Assembly (NCBI RefSeq): GCF_023241715.1
Contig: NZ_JALQCW010000013.1
Coordinates: forward strand, 84,936 to 148,935
Length of the DNA: 64,000 nucleotides
Source of the DNA: Pseudomonas morbosilactucae
GTDB lineage: Bacteria > Pseudomonadota > Gammaproteobacteria > Pseudomonadales > Pseudomonadaceae
Direction of reading: 5' to 3'
Made by a program: the position numbers and the translations under genes. Below are positions 17,032-26,827 of this stretch, piece after piece. The notes under the pieces were generated by a model. It did no database searches. It was not told the DNA's origin and saw only the letters and a list, made by a program, of their open reading frames with translations. Each line of letters opens with the position of its first letter. The stretch's first letter is position 1.

Positions 17032-17587
17032 CGCCGGCACGACGCAATATCTGCAGGAAACGCCTCACTGCCGTGGCCAACTCGCCTGAGTTGTCCACTT
17101 GCTCAATAGCCTCGGCTTCGGCCTGAGTCACGGCGACAAATCTTTGGTTGCGCTGCAACCTGGCCTCGATGCCCATAGCACTTTCCCGACCACGAGCAAT
17201 CAATCGTTGGCGCAAGACCTCGCAATCCACCGTCAAGAGAACGGGCAACAACAAGGGGTAGCGCAGGCGAGCCTGCTGCAGATGAGCCCTGGAACCGTTG
17301 ACCAACACATGCACGCCTTCCGCCAGCCAGCGATCCACTTGCATGGGAATGCCGTAACCCAGCCCATTGGCGTGCCAGGACAAAGCAAACTCGCCGTGCT
17401 CGGCCATGCGCTTAAATTCAGCAGCAGAAACCTCTTGTGCCGCCTCCCCCACCGACTCTGCCGAACGGGTGATAACCCGCTGGGCCACGTGGCAGCCCAT
17501 CTGCTGCAGCGACGGGCGGGCGGCATCGATCAAGCTGTCCTTGCCCGCACCGGAGGGCCCCATCAGATAGATCAGTCTACCGGGCAT
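17006..17587 (-). CDS. phnN: Ribose 1,5-bisphosphokinase PhnN
   Basis: 193 aa from the ATG at 17587 (AGGA 8 nt upstream). Walker A GPSGAGKDS at residues 10-18, a guanylate-kinase-like fold (AQRVITRSAES, FALSWHANGLGYGIP) and an RLIARGRES lid. It phosphorylates ribose 1,5-bisphosphate to PRPP in the last part of phosphonate (C-P lyase) catabolism. It stands alone here: no other phn gene is in the window on this side, so it may be a remnant of, or the edge of, a phn cluster. Confidence 0.9.
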   Translation of the reverse strand: MPGRLIYLMGPSGAGKDSLIDAARPSLQQMGCHVAQRVITRSAESVGEAAQEVSAAEFKRMAEHGEFALSWHANGLGYGIPMQVDRWLAEGVHVLVNGSRAHLQQARLRYPLLLPVLLTVDCEVLRQRLIARGRESAMGIEARLQRNQRFVAVTQAEAEAIEQVDNSGELATAVRRFLQILRRAGVSAVPGQI

Positions 17588-17968
17588 GGTTAAGCGTCCT
17601 GAGATACACACCTAGTAAATCGGCCATTTGCCACTATTCTCTAACAGGTAGGGAGCAACGTAAGAATCCGCATAGCCTGCGCCTTGGCGCAAGCAGTGAC
17701 ACCTTCTGTGGAGCAGCGGGATGCGGCCAGATCAGCGGACTAAAGCGAGCTTTTCAAACCAGTCCGCATTTCTGATAATTGGTGCTGGCATAACGCCTTT
17801 ATCCAGTTCAATATTTGTCACAGAATTGACGCCAAGGATCTGGCAACTTTGAGGCATGATGCGGGCCTCTTAGCAATTCAGGTTGAACATTTGGCAGCAA
17901 CGCTTGTCCTAACTGACATCCTGCGGCCAATCCCGAGAACCGCTCCCCTGAACTAACCGGTTAAAAAT
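17588..17968. promoter_or_regulatory. 381-nt upstream region of amrZ
   Basis: Contains no gene. A GGCAACTT (17842-17849) followed 18 nt later by TCTTA resembles an AlgU/RpoE-type promoter (GAACTT-N16/17-TCTGA), in keeping with AlgU control of amrZ in P. aeruginosa, but the match and spacing are imperfect. Also holds the phnN promoter on the other strand. Confidence 0.35.
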
Positions 17969-18295
17969 ATGCGCCCATTGAAACAGGCAATTTATTCCAG
18001 CCGTACGGCTGACAAGTTCGTCGTACGTCTACCCGACGGGATGCGTGAACGCATTGCCGAGGTGGCTCGCAATCATCACCGCAGCATGAACTCCGAAATC
18101 ATCGCGCGCCTGGAACAAAGTCTTATTCAGGAAGGCGCCTTGGGTGAAGAGCTCAGCATGCGCCTGGACAGCCCAGAGCTGTCTTTGCATGAACGCGAAC
18201 TGCTTCAACGTTTCCGTCAACTCTCCCATCGTCAGCAAAACGCTTTGGTTTCGCTGATTGCTCATGACGCCGAAATGGCCGCAGACGCCACCTGA
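17969..18295 (+). CDS. amrZ: Ribbon-helix-helix regulator AmrZ (AlgZ)
   Basis: 108 aa, nearly collinear with P. aeruginosa AmrZ: disordered N-terminus [19 protein letters not shown], an Arc-type ribbon-helix-helix (about residues 17-60, [13 protein letters not shown]...[13 protein letters not shown]) and a C-terminal tetramerisation helix. AmrZ controls alginate and other polysaccharides, c-di-GMP enzymes, motility (through fleQ) and its own gene. Single-gene unit with its own terminator. Confidence 0.96.
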   Translation: MRPLKQAIYSSRTADKFVVRLPDGMRERIAEVARNHHRSMNSEIIARLEQSLIQEGALGEELSMRLDSPELSLHERELLQRFRQLSHRQQNALVSLIAHDAEMAADAT

Positions 18296-18311
18296 TTACA
18301 TCCCGAAAGCT

Positions 18312-18339
18312 AAAGCCAGCCTAGTGCTGGCTTTTTTTT
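18312..18339 (+). terminator. amrZ terminator
   Basis: AAAGCCAGC-CTAGT-GCTGGCTTT followed by a continuous run of eight T, 16 nt after the amrZ stop. Confidence 0.95.
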
Positions 18340-18430
18340 GCCCGCCATTTGCCAAAGAAGCGCCACAAGGGCGCTTCTTCGTCTGGCATCAATAAAGGAA
18401 TGGCGCAGCCCATCAGGCTACGCCAGGCAC

Positions 18431-19876
18431 TCAAAGCAGGAAGATCGTCGCCAGCCCGAGGAAGATGAAAAAGCCGCCGCTGTCGGTCATGGCAGTGATC
18501 ATCACGCTGGCCCCCATCGCCGGATCGCGCCCCAGGCGAGCCAAGGTCATCGGGATCAACACCCCCATCAAGGCCGCCAGCAGGAGATTGAGGGTCATTG
18601 CCGCAGTCATTACCACACCCAGCGACCAGCTGCCGTACAACAGGTACGCCACGACACCAATCACCCCCCCCCAGACCAAGCCGTTAATCAGGCCAACTGC
18701 CAGCTCCTTGCGCATCAAGCGAGAGGTGTTGCCGGTGCTGACTTGGTCCAGCGCCATGGCGCGCACGATCATGGTGATGGTCTGGTTGCCCGAGTTACCG
18801 CCAATACCTGCCACGATCGGCATCAACGCCGCCAAGGCGACCAGCTTCTCGATGGAGCCCTCGAACAAGCCGATCACCCGCGATGCAACGAAGGCAGTAA
18901 TCAGATTGACGGCCAGCCAGGCCCAACGGTTACGCAGGGATTTCCAGACCGAGGCAAAGATATCCTCCTCTTCCCGCAGACCGGCCATGTTGAGGACTTC
19001 GGTTTCACTTTCCTCACGAATCAGGTCGACCATTTCGTCGATGGTCAAACGGCCGATCAACTTGTCGTTCTTGTCGACCACCGGGGCCGAAATCAAGTCG
19101 TAACGCTCAAAGGCCTGGGCCGCGTCGTAGGCGTCTTCGTCGGGGTGGAAGCTCACCGGGTCGCTGGCCATGACTTCCGAGACTTGCTTGTCCGGGTCAT
19201 TGACCAGCAGGCGCTTGATTGGCAACACGCCCTTGAGCACGCCGTCGTAATCCACCACAAACAATTTGTCAGTGTGGCCCGGCAACTCTTTAAGACGGCG
19301 CAGGTAGCGCAACACCACTTCCAGGCTGACGTCTTCGCGGATGGTTACCATCTCGAAGTCCATCAGGGCGCCGACCTGCTCGTCGTCATAGGACAAAGCA
19401 GAACGCACACGCTCACGCTGCTGGCTGTCCAGGGCCTCCATCAACTCGTGGACGACGTCTCGCGGCAGCTCAGGGGCCAAGTCAGCGAGTTCGTCGGCAT
19501 CCATCTCCTTGGCAGCAGCCAGGAGCTCGTGATCGTCCATGTCGGCGATCAGGGTTTCACGTACGGAGTCGGATACTTCGAGGAGGATGTCGCCGTCACG
19601 CTCAGCCTTGACCAGCTGCCAGACGGTCAGACGCTCGTCCAGGGGCAAGGCTTCGAGAATGTAGGCAACGTCGGCGGAGTGCAGGTCATCGAGCTTGCGC
19701 TGCAGCTCGACGAGATTTTGCCGGTGAACCAGGTTTTCTACCCGGTCCTGGTGATGGCCTTCCTGGCGATGAGTCAGGTCTTCGACCACTCGCTGGCGCT
19801 GCAACAGCTCAATGACTTGAGCCAGACGGTCCTGCAAGCTTTCTTGGGTCTTTTTTACTTCTACTACTTCGGTCAT
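18431..19876 (-). CDS. mgtE: Magnesium transporter MgtE
   Basis: 481 aa from the ATG at 19876 (GGAGAGGAG upstream). Order: MgtE_N helical superhelix (about 30-140), two CBS domains (about 145-265, Mg-sensing gate), and a five-helix channel domain (290-481) with the conserved GIGGNSGNQ selectivity stretch and the PxxxARLGRDPA loop. MgtE is a Mg2+-gated inner-membrane channel. The 473-nt upstream region shows no recognised Mg riboswitch. Confidence 0.95.
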   Translation of the reverse strand: MTEVVEVKKTQESLQDRLAQVIELLQRQRVVEDLTHRQEGHHQDRVENLVHRQNLVELQRKLDDLHSADVAYILEALPLDERLTVWQLVKAERDGDILLEVSDSVRETLIADMDDHELLAAAKEMDADELADLAPELPRDVVHELMEALDSQQRERVRSALSYDDEQVGALMDFEMVTIREDVSLEVVLRYLRRLKELPGHTDKLFVVDYDGVLKGVLPIKRLLVNDPDKQVSEVMASDPVSFHPDEDAYDAAQAFERYDLISAPVVDKNDKLIGRLTIDEMVDLIREESETEVLNMAGLREEEDIFASVWKSLRNRWAWLAVNLITAFVASRVIGLFEGSIEKLVALAALMPIVAGIGGNSGNQTITMIVRAMALDQVSTGNTSRLMRKELAVGLINGLVWGGVIGVVAYLLYGSWSLGVVMTAAMTLNLLLAALMGVLIPMTLARLGRDPAMGASVMITAMTDSGGFFIFLGLATIFLL

Positions 19877-20314
19877 AGGCGAACTCCTCTCCCAGCAGAG
19901 GAGCACGCCGGAAGGATCAATCAGTCAATTCATGATTGTGAAAACGAGGTAATGAGCAACTACTGGGTAAGTCCATGGAGGTATTCCACAAGCCCCGGCG
20001 GGGCTGACGGGCGCAATCATACACCGCTTGGCAGCTTTAAACGTTAAAAAACCGTGGCAAGAACAAGCGCTTGCAGCACAAAGCTGAACAGCAGCCGAAT
20101 CTATGAATCTGCGACGCATCATCCGAAAAAGAAAACACACGGGTGCGGAAAAAAGATCCAGGCAAACCGACACCCCCGGCGAATCGTTCCGACTGCCGCA
20201 TAGGGTTGCCGGACGAAGACAAGTACACGCCCCTTACGACAGCTGCCGCGCAGGTAACGTTCAAATAAGGGGGCGGTTAAGAAGGGAGAGGAAAAAGTAC
20301 AAACGGCAGAAAGC
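19877..20314. other. Intergenic region upstream of mgtE
   Basis: Upstream of mgtE on the minus strand. It contains a GC hairpin AGCCCCGGCGGGGCT (19991-20005) and a TATGAT-like -10 (20016-20021, minus strand), plausible mgtE promoter parts. No gene with coding character was seen. Confidence 0.4.
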
Positions 20315-20343
20315 AAAAAGCCCGCATCAGATGCGGGCTTTTT
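20315..20343 (-). terminator. Terminator of the rsmA-side tRNA cluster
   Basis: AAAAAGCCCGCAT-CAG-ATGCGGGCTTTTT, 13-bp stem with a triloop and T-tract on the minus strand, 7 nt after the last tRNA-Arg. Confidence 0.92.
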
Positions 20344-20349
20344 GGTGTT

Positions 20350-20426
20350 TGGTGCACTCGACAGGATTCGAACCTGTGACCGCTCGGTTCGTAGCCGAGT
20401 ACTCTATCCAGCTGAGCTACGAGTGC
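20350..20426 (-). tRNA. tRNA-Arg (anticodon ACG), copy 1
   Basis: 77-nt cloverleaf with acceptor GCACTCG/CGAGTGC, anticodon stem CTCGG/CCGAG around CTACGAA (ACG; A34 becomes inosine and reads CGN), T-arm ACAGG-TTCGAAT-CCTGT, CCA encoded. Identical to the copy 70 nt away. Confidence 0.97.
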
Positions 20427-20496
20427 ATTTGTGTTTTTAGACCAGATCACAACTGGTTGAAGCAAGTCATCTGCATTGCTGCCTACAACTCTTAAA

Positions 20497-20573
20497 TGGT
20501 GCACTCGACAGGATTCGAACCTGTGACCGCTCGGTTCGTAGCCGAGTACTCTATCCAGCTGAGCTACGAGTGC
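20497..20573 (-). tRNA. tRNA-Arg (anticodon ACG), copy 2
   Basis: Same 77-nt sequence as the copy at 20350-20426, CCA included. This is a tandem duplication of the tRNA, probably transcribed together after tRNA-Ser(GCT). Confidence 0.97.
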
Positions 20574-20680
20574 ATTTGTTGCCGCGCATTATAGGCCGTT
20601 AAATCTTTTTGTAAAGCACTTTTTCTAGTAATTTCAACAACTTACCGAAGAAGCCAGATTACAACGTACTACGCAAATAA

Positions 20681-20771
20681 TGGCGGAGAACGGGGGATTC
20701 GAACCCCCGACACCCTTTTGAGGTGTACTCCCTTAGCAGGGGAGCGCCTTCGGCCACTCGGCCAGCTCTCC
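20681..20771 (-). tRNA. tRNA-Ser (anticodon GCT)
   Basis: 91 nt with a long variable arm: acceptor GGAGAGC, anticodon stem CTCCC/GGGAG around CTGCTAA (GCT, reads AGC/AGU), T-arm CGGGGG-TTCGAAT-CCCCCG and an encoded CCA. It lies directly downstream of rsmA, the usual Pseudomonas arrangement. Confidence 0.97.
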
Positions 20772-20833
20772 GCAACACGGGGCGTATATTAACCACCTTT
20801 ATCCCCGTTTGCAAACATAAAAAACGATAAAAA

Positions 20834-21022
20834 TTAATGGCTTGGTTCTTCGTCCTTCTCTTTCTTGATCCGCAGGTAGATTTCCTCACGGTGAACGGCC
20901 ACTTCCTTGGGGGCGTTGACACCAATACGCACTTGATTGCCTTTGACGCCGAGCACGGTCACGGTGATTTCGCCATCACCAATAATCAGGCTTTCTGCAC
21001 ACCGACGAGTCAGAATCAGCAT
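20834..21022 (-). CDS. rsmA: RNA-binding global regulator RsmA (CsrA)
   Basis: 62 aa, start [16 protein letters not shown] at 21022; length and sequence match Pseudomonas RsmA, with the RNA-contact residues in LTRR and in the C-terminal [10 protein letters not shown]. RsmA binds GGA motifs in leaders to repress translation and is titrated by the Rsm small RNAs of the Gac system. The leader holds AGGAGAAAGG just before the ATG, so the ribosome site itself contains a GGA target. Confidence 0.97.
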   Translation of the reverse strand: MLILTRRCAESLIIGDGEITVTVLGVKGNQVRIGVNAPKEVAVHREEIYLRIKKEKDEEPSH

Positions 21023-21171
21023 ACCTTTCTCCTCACGCATTACATTTCAGGGACAACAGTCTGCAAAAAAAAGGGTGTCGGACTACAAGCACAATGGCCC
21101 TAGCCCTACACGCCTTAGTATTGACTAGCGCGGACAAAAGAACAGATTTCCGTCACGCCGATCAAAAACGA

Positions 21172-21200
21172 CAAAGGGCGCGGTCAGACCGCGCCCTTTG
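21172..21200 (-). terminator. lysC terminator
   Basis: CAAAGGGCGCGGT-CAG-ACCGCGCCCTTTG, 13-bp stem just past the lysC stop on the minus strand. The following TCGTTTTTG is an imperfect T-tract, so termination may be partial with read-through to rsmA. Confidence 0.8.
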
Positions 21201-21209
21201 CTCAACGCA

Positions 21210-22451
21210 TCACTCGCCCTGGCGGGCAGGAGCGTCCAGTTCGAAAGCCGTGTGCAGAGCGCGCACAGCCAGTTCCAGGTACTTCTCTTCGATCACCACG
21301 GAAACCTTGATTTCCGACGTCGAGATCATCTGGATGTTGATGCTTTCCTTGGCCAGGGCTTCGAACATACGGCTGGCAACGCCTGCGTGAGAGCGCATGC
21401 CAACACCTACGATCGATACCTTGGCGATATCCACGTCACCGACGACTTCACGGGCACCGATCTCGCGAGCGGTGTTTTCCAGCACGGTCTGTGCGGCCAC
21501 GTAGTCGTTGCGATGCACGGTGAAGGTGAAGTCGGTGGTGTTATCGTGCGCCACGTTCTGCACGATCATGTCGACTTCGATGTTGGCGCCGCTGATAGGC
21601 CCCAGGATCTTGAAGGCCACGCCAGGGTGATCTGGCACGCCACGGATAGTCAGCTTGGCTTCATCGCGGTTGAAAGCGATGCCGGAAATGATCGGCTGTT
21701 CCATGGATTCCTCTTCATCAATAGTAATGAGGGTGCCCGGACCCTCCTGGAAGCTGTGCAACACGCGCAGCGGAACGTTGTACTTGCCGGCGAATTCAAC
21801 CGCACGGATCTGCAACACCTTGGAACCGAGGCTGGCCATTTCCAGCATCTCTTCGAAGGTGATCTTGTCCAGGCGCTGAGCCTTGGCCACTACCCGTGGG
21901 TCGGTGGTGTAGACCCCATCCACATCGGTGTAGATCTGGCACTCGTCAGCCTTCAAGGCCGCCGCCAGGGCCACACCGGTGGTGTCTGAGCCGCCACGAC
22001 CCAGGGTGGTGATGTTGCCGTTCTCGTCAACGCCCTGGAACCCGGCGACCACAACCACTCGACCGGCCTTCAGGTCGGCACGAATCCGCTGATCGTCGAT
22101 CTGCAAGATCCGCGCTTTGTTGTGCGCACTGTCCGTCAGAATCCGCACCTGGTTGCCGGTATAGGAAACCGCCGGCACACCGCGCTTGATCAGCGCCATG
22201 GCCAGCAAGGCGATGGTCACCTGCTCACCCGTGGAAACGATCACGTCCAGTTCACGGGGAACCGGTTTGTCTTCGCCACTGATTTGCTTGGCAAGATCGA
22301 TCAGACGGTTGGTCTCGCCACTCATGGCAGACAGTACAACCACCAGGTCAGTACCGGCTTCGCGGAACTTCTTAACCTTGTCGGCGACCTGTTCGATTCT
22401 CTCGACAGAGCCGACCGAGGTGCCTCCAAATTTCTGTACGATCAAAGCCAT
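21210..22451 (-). CDS. lysC: Aspartate kinase LysC
   Basis: 413 aa. N-terminal kinase domain opens with VQKFGGTSVGS; aspartate- and ATP-site segments include GRGGSDTTGVALA. Two C-terminal ACT domains (about 265-405) sense lysine and threonine. It catalyses ATP-dependent phosphorylation of aspartate, the first step to Lys, Thr, Met and diaminopimelate. It sits between alaS and rsmA as in other pseudomonads. Confidence 0.97.
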   Translation of the reverse strand: MALIVQKFGGTSVGSVERIEQVADKVKKFREAGTDLVVVLSAMSGETNRLIDLAKQISGEDKPVPRELDVIVSTGEQVTIALLAMALIKRGVPAVSYTGNQVRILTDSAHNKARILQIDDQRIRADLKAGRVVVVAGFQGVDENGNITTLGRGGSDTTGVALAAALKADECQIYTDVDGVYTTDPRVVAKAQRLDKITFEEMLEMASLGSKVLQIRAVEFAGKYNVPLRVLHSFQEGPGTLITIDEEESMEQPIISGIAFNRDEAKLTIRGVPDHPGVAFKILGPISGANIEVDMIVQNVAHDNTTDFTFTVHRNDYVAAQTVLENTAREIGAREVVGDVDIAKVSIVGVGMRSHAGVASRMFEALAKESINIQMISTSEIKVSVVIEEKYLELAVRALHTAFELDAPARQGE

Positions 22452-22549
22452 TTTCTAAGCCGCCTCAGCCCGTAAAGGGGCGCCTATTAAACAATCAAAC
22501 TGCACAGGGCAAGTAGCCCGCCACTAGACGACGGGCCCGGCCTGGAGCC

Positions 22550-25168
22550 TTAAATGCCCTGCTCGACAAAAGGTACGGTCAGCGCCAGCGCGGCATCCAG
22601 CGCGGCAGCGTCAACACCACCGCCCTGTGCCATGTCTGGACGACCACCGCCCTTCCCGCCCACTGCCGCAGCGGCTTGCTTCATCAAATCACCGGCTTTG
22701 AGTTGGCCAGTCAGGTCTTTGGTTACGCCTGCAACCAGAACGACCTTTTCCTCATGGACACTGCCGAGCAGGATCACTGCGCGACCGAGTTTGTTTTTCA
22801 ACTGATCGACCAGCGCCAACAGCGCCTTGCCATCTTGACCGTCCAAGCGCGCCGCCAGCACTTTCACGCCCTTGACGTCCTGGGCCGAAGCCGACAGGTC
22901 GTCACCGGCGGCACTGGCCGCTTTGGCTTGCAGCTGCTCGAGTTGTTTCTCCAGCAGACGGTTGCGCTCCAGCACGGCCGAGAGCTTGTCGATCAGGTTG
23001 TCACGGCTGCCCTTGACCAGGCTGGCCGCTTCCTTGAGTTGTTCTTCCGCAGCGTTCAGGTAGGCCAGCGCCGCAGCGCCGGTGACCGCTTCAATACGGC
23101 GTACGCCGGACGCCACACCACCTTCGCTGATGATTTTCAGCAGGCCGATGTCGCCGGTACGGTTGGCGTGAATACCACCGCACAGCTCGACCGAGAAGTC
23201 GCCGCCCATGCTCAGTACACGCACGTTGTCGCCGTACTTCTCGCCGAACAGCGCCATGGCGCCTTTTTGCTTGGCGGTTTCGATATCGGTCTCTTCGGTT
23301 TCCACCGCGGAGTTCTTGCGAATCTCGGTGTTGACGATGTCTTCCAGGGCCTTGAGCTGCTCCGGCTTGATGGCTTCAAAATGGCTGAAGTCAAAGCGCA
23401 AGCGCTGGCTGTCCACCAGGGAGCCCTTCTGCTGCACGTGCTCCCCCAGTACCTGGCGCAATGCGGCATGCAGCAAGTGAGTGGCCGAGTGGTTCAGCGA
23501 AGTCGCGTGACGCACCTCAGCAGCCACCTGGGCCTCCACCGGGGCGCCAACAACCAGGCTGCCGGACGCCAACACACCGTGGTGCAGGAACGCGCCGCCG
23601 GTTTTGGTGGTGTCGCGCACGTCGAAACGCGCGGTGCCGGCCTGCAGGTAACCGCAATCACCGATCTGACCACCGGATTCAGCGTAGAACGGCGTCTGGT
23701 CCAGGACCACGACCCCTTCTTCACCTTCGCTCAGTACGTCGACCGATTGCCCTTCTTTATAGAGGGCGACCACTTTGGCCGAACCACTGGTGGCGTGATA
23801 GCCGGTGAACTCGGTGGCCACATCGACCTTGACCAGACTGTTGTAGTCCATGCCGAAGGAGCTGGCGGAACGGGCGCGCACACGCTGGGCTTCCATCTCG
23901 CGCTCAAAGCCGGCCTCGTCGAGGGTCAGGCTGCGTTCACGGGCGATGTCGCCGGTCAGGTCCATAGGGAAACCGTAGGTGTCGTAGAGCTTGAACACCA
24001 CGTCGCCCGGCACCACGTCGCCTTTAAGCTCGGCCAGGTCCTGCTCGAGGATCTTCAGGCCCTGCTCCAGGGTCTTGGCGAACTGTTCTTCTTCAGCCTT
24101 GAGCACGCGCTCGATATGCGCCTGCTGGGATTTCAGCTCAGGGAAGGCTTCGCCCATCTCGGCCACCAGCGCGGCGACGATCTGATAGAAGAAACTGCCC
24201 TTGGCGCCCAGCTTGTTGCCATGGCGGCAAGCACGACGAATGATCCGGCGCAGCACGTAGCCACGACCTTCGTTGGACGGCAGCACGCCATCGGCAATCA
24301 GGAAGCCACAGGAACGGATGTGGTCAGCCACTACTTTCAACGACGCTTGGGCATCATTGCTGCAACCGATGGCCTTGGCCGCAGCGTTCAGCAGGCTTTG
24401 GAACAGGTCGATTTCATAGTTGGAGTGAACGTGCTGCATCACCGCACTGATCCGCTCCAGGCCCATGCCGGTGTCGACCGACGGCGCTGGCAACGGATGC
24501 AACACGCCATCGGCGGTGCGGTTGAACTGCATGAATACGTTGTTCCAGATCTCGATGTAACGGTCGCCGTCTTCTTCCGGCGAGCCTGGCGGGCCGCCCC
24601 AGATGTCGGCGCCGTGATCGTAGAAAATCTCGGTGCATGGGCCGCACGGGCCGGTATCGCCCATGGTCCAGAAGTTGTCGGACGCGTAAGGCGCGCCTTT
24701 GTTGTCACCGATGCGCACCATGCGCTCGGCCGGCACACCCACCTGTTTGGTCCAGATGTCGTAGGCCTCGTCATCGCTGGCGTAGACCGTGACCCAGAGT
24801 TTTTCCTTCGGCAGTTTCAGCACGCCGGTAAGGAAGGTCCAGGCGAAGTTGATCGCGTCTTGCTTGAAGTAATCACCGAAGCTGAAGTTGCCCAGCATTT
24901 CGAAGAAGGTGTGGTGACGGGCGGTGTAGCCGACGTTTTCCAGGTCGTTGTGCTTGCCACCGGCGCGTACGCACTTCTGGCTGCTGACAGCGCGGGTATA
25001 GGCGCGCTTTTCTTGGCCCAGGAAGCAATCCTTGAACTGGTTCATCCCCGCGTTGGTGAACAGCAGGGTAGGGTCATTGCCCGGAATCAAAGAGCTGGAG
25101 GCTACACGGGTGTGGCCTTGCTCTTCGAAGAAGCGAAGGAAGGCTTCACGGATTTCTGCGCTTTTCAT
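22550..25168 (-). CDS. alaS: Alanyl-tRNA synthetase
   Basis: 872 aa from [19 protein letters not shown] at 25168. The class II catalytic core is at 1-450 ([22 protein letters not shown]). The editing domain has Zn ligands HSATHLLH and the [17 protein letters not shown] motif. The C-terminal C-Ala/DHHA1 region ends [15 protein letters not shown]. It charges tRNA-Ala and edits Ser/Gly mischarges. An upstream in-frame extension to 25234 is unsupported. Confidence 0.98.
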   Translation of the reverse strand: MKSAEIREAFLRFFEEQGHTRVASSSLIPGNDPTLLFTNAGMNQFKDCFLGQEKRAYTRAVSSQKCVRAGGKHNDLENVGYTARHHTFFEMLGNFSFGDYFKQDAINFAWTFLTGVLKLPKEKLWVTVYASDDEAYDIWTKQVGVPAERMVRIGDNKGAPYASDNFWTMGDTGPCGPCTEIFYDHGADIWGGPPGSPEEDGDRYIEIWNNVFMQFNRTADGVLHPLPAPSVDTGMGLERISAVMQHVHSNYEIDLFQSLLNAAAKAIGCSNDAQASLKVVADHIRSCGFLIADGVLPSNEGRGYVLRRIIRRACRHGNKLGAKGSFFYQIVAALVAEMGEAFPELKSQQAHIERVLKAEEEQFAKTLEQGLKILEQDLAELKGDVVPGDVVFKLYDTYGFPMDLTGDIARERSLTLDEAGFEREMEAQRVRARSASSFGMDYNSLVKVDVATEFTGYHATSGSAKVVALYKEGQSVDVLSEGEEGVVVLDQTPFYAESGGQIGDCGYLQAGTARFDVRDTTKTGGAFLHHGVLASGSLVVGAPVEAQVAAEVRHATSLNHSATHLLHAALRQVLGEHVQQKGSLVDSQRLRFDFSHFEAIKPEQLKALEDIVNTEIRKNSAVETEETDIETAKQKGAMALFGEKYGDNVRVLSMGGDFSVELCGGIHANRTGDIGLLKIISEGGVASGVRRIEAVTGAAALAYLNAAEEQLKEAASLVKGSRDNLIDKLSAVLERNRLLEKQLEQLQAKAASAAGDDLSASAQDVKGVKVLAARLDGQDGKALLALVDQLKNKLGRAVILLGSVHEEKVVLVAGVTKDLTGQLKAGDLMKQAAAAVGGKGGGRPDMAQGGGVDAAALDAALALTVPFVEQGI

Positions 25169-25314
25169 TAGGTTCTTCCACGGAGACTGCGGCCAAAGGC
25201 CTGTGCGCAACGTCAATAGACGAAACGACGGCAAAGGGCGGCATTATATCGGCGTTAATCACTTGGTACAGCGTGTTTGTACGATACACACAGTCAATTG
25301 GACGGCTAACACGG

Positions 25315-26318
25315 TCAGTGGCGGGAAAAGTCGACGAAAGTCGCGATCACCTGCTCGATTTGCCCACGGCTGACGTCCATATGGGTGACCAGACGCAGGC
25401 GCGATGCCGCACTGAGCTTGATCCCCCGCTCTGCGGCAAAGGCCTTGATGGCCTCGGCCCGATCGCCCATCTGCACGTAGACCATGTTGGTCTGCACCGG
25501 CTCGACCTGGTAACCCGCGTCACGCAGCCCTTCAGCCAGCACTTGGGCGTTGGCGTGGTCATCGGCCAAGCGCTGCACCTGGTGATCCAGGGCATACAGC
25601 CCCGCCGCTGCGAGAATCCCGGCCTGGCGCATGCCACCGCCTACCATCTTGCGCAGGCGCCGGGCTTGGCGATCAACTCGGGGGAACCGCAGAGCACCGA
25701 ACCCACGGGCGCGCCCAAGCCCTTGGACAGGCACACCGAGACCGAGTCGAAGTGCTGGGTAATCTCCCGGGCATCCACGTTCAGTTTCACCGCCGCGTTG
25801 TACAGCCGCGCGCCGTCCAGGTGCAGGGCCAGGCCATGTTCACGGGTAAAGGCCCGTGCCTGGGCCAGGTAGGACAATGGCAGCACTTTGCCTTGCATGG
25901 TGTTTTCCAGGGCCAGCAAGCGGGTCCGGGCAAAATGAAAGTCGTCCGGCTTGATCGCGGCGGCCACCTGGGCCAGGTCCAACGAGCCATCTGCCTGGAC
26001 GTCCAGGGGTTGCGGCTGGATCGAGCCGAGCACGGCCGCGCCACCCGCTTCATATTTATAGGTGTGGGCCTGTTGACCGACGATGTATTCCTCGCCGCGC
26101 TCGCAATGGGCCATCAAGCCCAGCAGATTGCTCATCGTCCCGGACGGCACGAACAGCGCGGCCGCAAAGCCCAGGCGCCGGGCCAGTTCAGCCTCCAGAC
26201 GGTTGACCGTGGGGTCTTCGCCGTACACGTCATCCCCGGTCACGGCCGTGGCCATGGCATCGAACATCCCTGCGCTGGGCTGAGTCACCGTGTCGCTACG
26301 AAGATCGATCACACTCAT
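25315..26318 (-). pseudogene. ltaE: Low-specificity L-threonine aldolase, single-base frameshift
   Basis: The first 220 codons from 26318 read a normal PLP-dependent threonine aldolase ([31 protein letters not shown], lysine in [12 protein letters not shown]). The frame then breaks at 25661-25666, giving a false C-terminus PGACARW and a stop. The other frame carries the missing part ([26 protein letters not shown]... to 25315). Adding one base in GCCAAGCCCGG restores a 334-aa protein of normal length. The enzyme splits threonine/allo-threonine to glycine and acetaldehyde. Real mutation or sequencing error cannot be told apart here. Confidence 0.88.
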
Positions 26319-26536
26319 GAAAATCCGGCCTCATCATGGGGACACCAAGGTCCTGCCTAGTAGGGAACATCCCTTTCGAGCTGAATTTCTACGGTCGCAC
26401 CCCGCATTAATCAAGGCTCCAAGGGGAAAAATCTGCGCAAATAGCGAAAAAATCGATGGGCATCATCCAAAAGCCCCCATGCGCCGTTGAAAAATATGTG
26501 TTAAAAACTCACCGCCGCCGAATAATCCGGTGGCAA

Positions 26537-26702
26537 CGTTCTCAGGGCGGGGTGCAACTCCCCACCGGCGGTAATTGCGCGCAATGCGCATAGCCCGCGA
26601 GCGCTTGGTGGCAGGCACGGCTTAGGCGGTGAATGGCAGCAAGGTCAGCAGACCCGGTGTGATCCCGGGGCCGACGGTCATAGTCCGGATGAAGAGAGAA
26701 CG
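26537..26702 (+). ncRNA. FMN riboswitch (RFN element)
   Basis: P1 is CGTTCTC (26537-26543) pairing with GAGAACG (26696-26702). Inside are the conserved blocks AGGGCGGGGTGCAACTCCCCACCGGCGGTAA, split at P2/P3, and CCCGCGAGCGC, GGTCAGCAGACCCGGTGTGATCCCGGGGCCGACGGTCATAGTCCGGATGAAG, shown here only in pieces. It lies 126 nt upstream of the lumazine synthase gene. FMN binding usually lowers expression of riboflavin genes by terminator or RBS masking. Confidence 0.96.
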
Positions 26703-26827
26703 GGATTGGCGCCAAAGGGCCGTCCGTGGGCAGTCGTGCGAACACTCGCGCAATCGGCCGGCACGTACCCTTAAATCCCATTCGATTCATAACGCCCTGT
26801 TTTTCACACAAACAGGAGTCAGAACAG

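Noticed and set aside
20350..20573. Tandem repeat as a possible CRISPR or integration duplication
   Set aside because: The repeated unit is simply two intact tRNA-Arg(ACG) genes.
22676..25171. 831-codon open frame on the plus strand opposite alaS
   Set aside because: It is the antisense of a highly conserved synthetase in GC-rich DNA; its protein is His/Arg/Val-rich without family resemblance.
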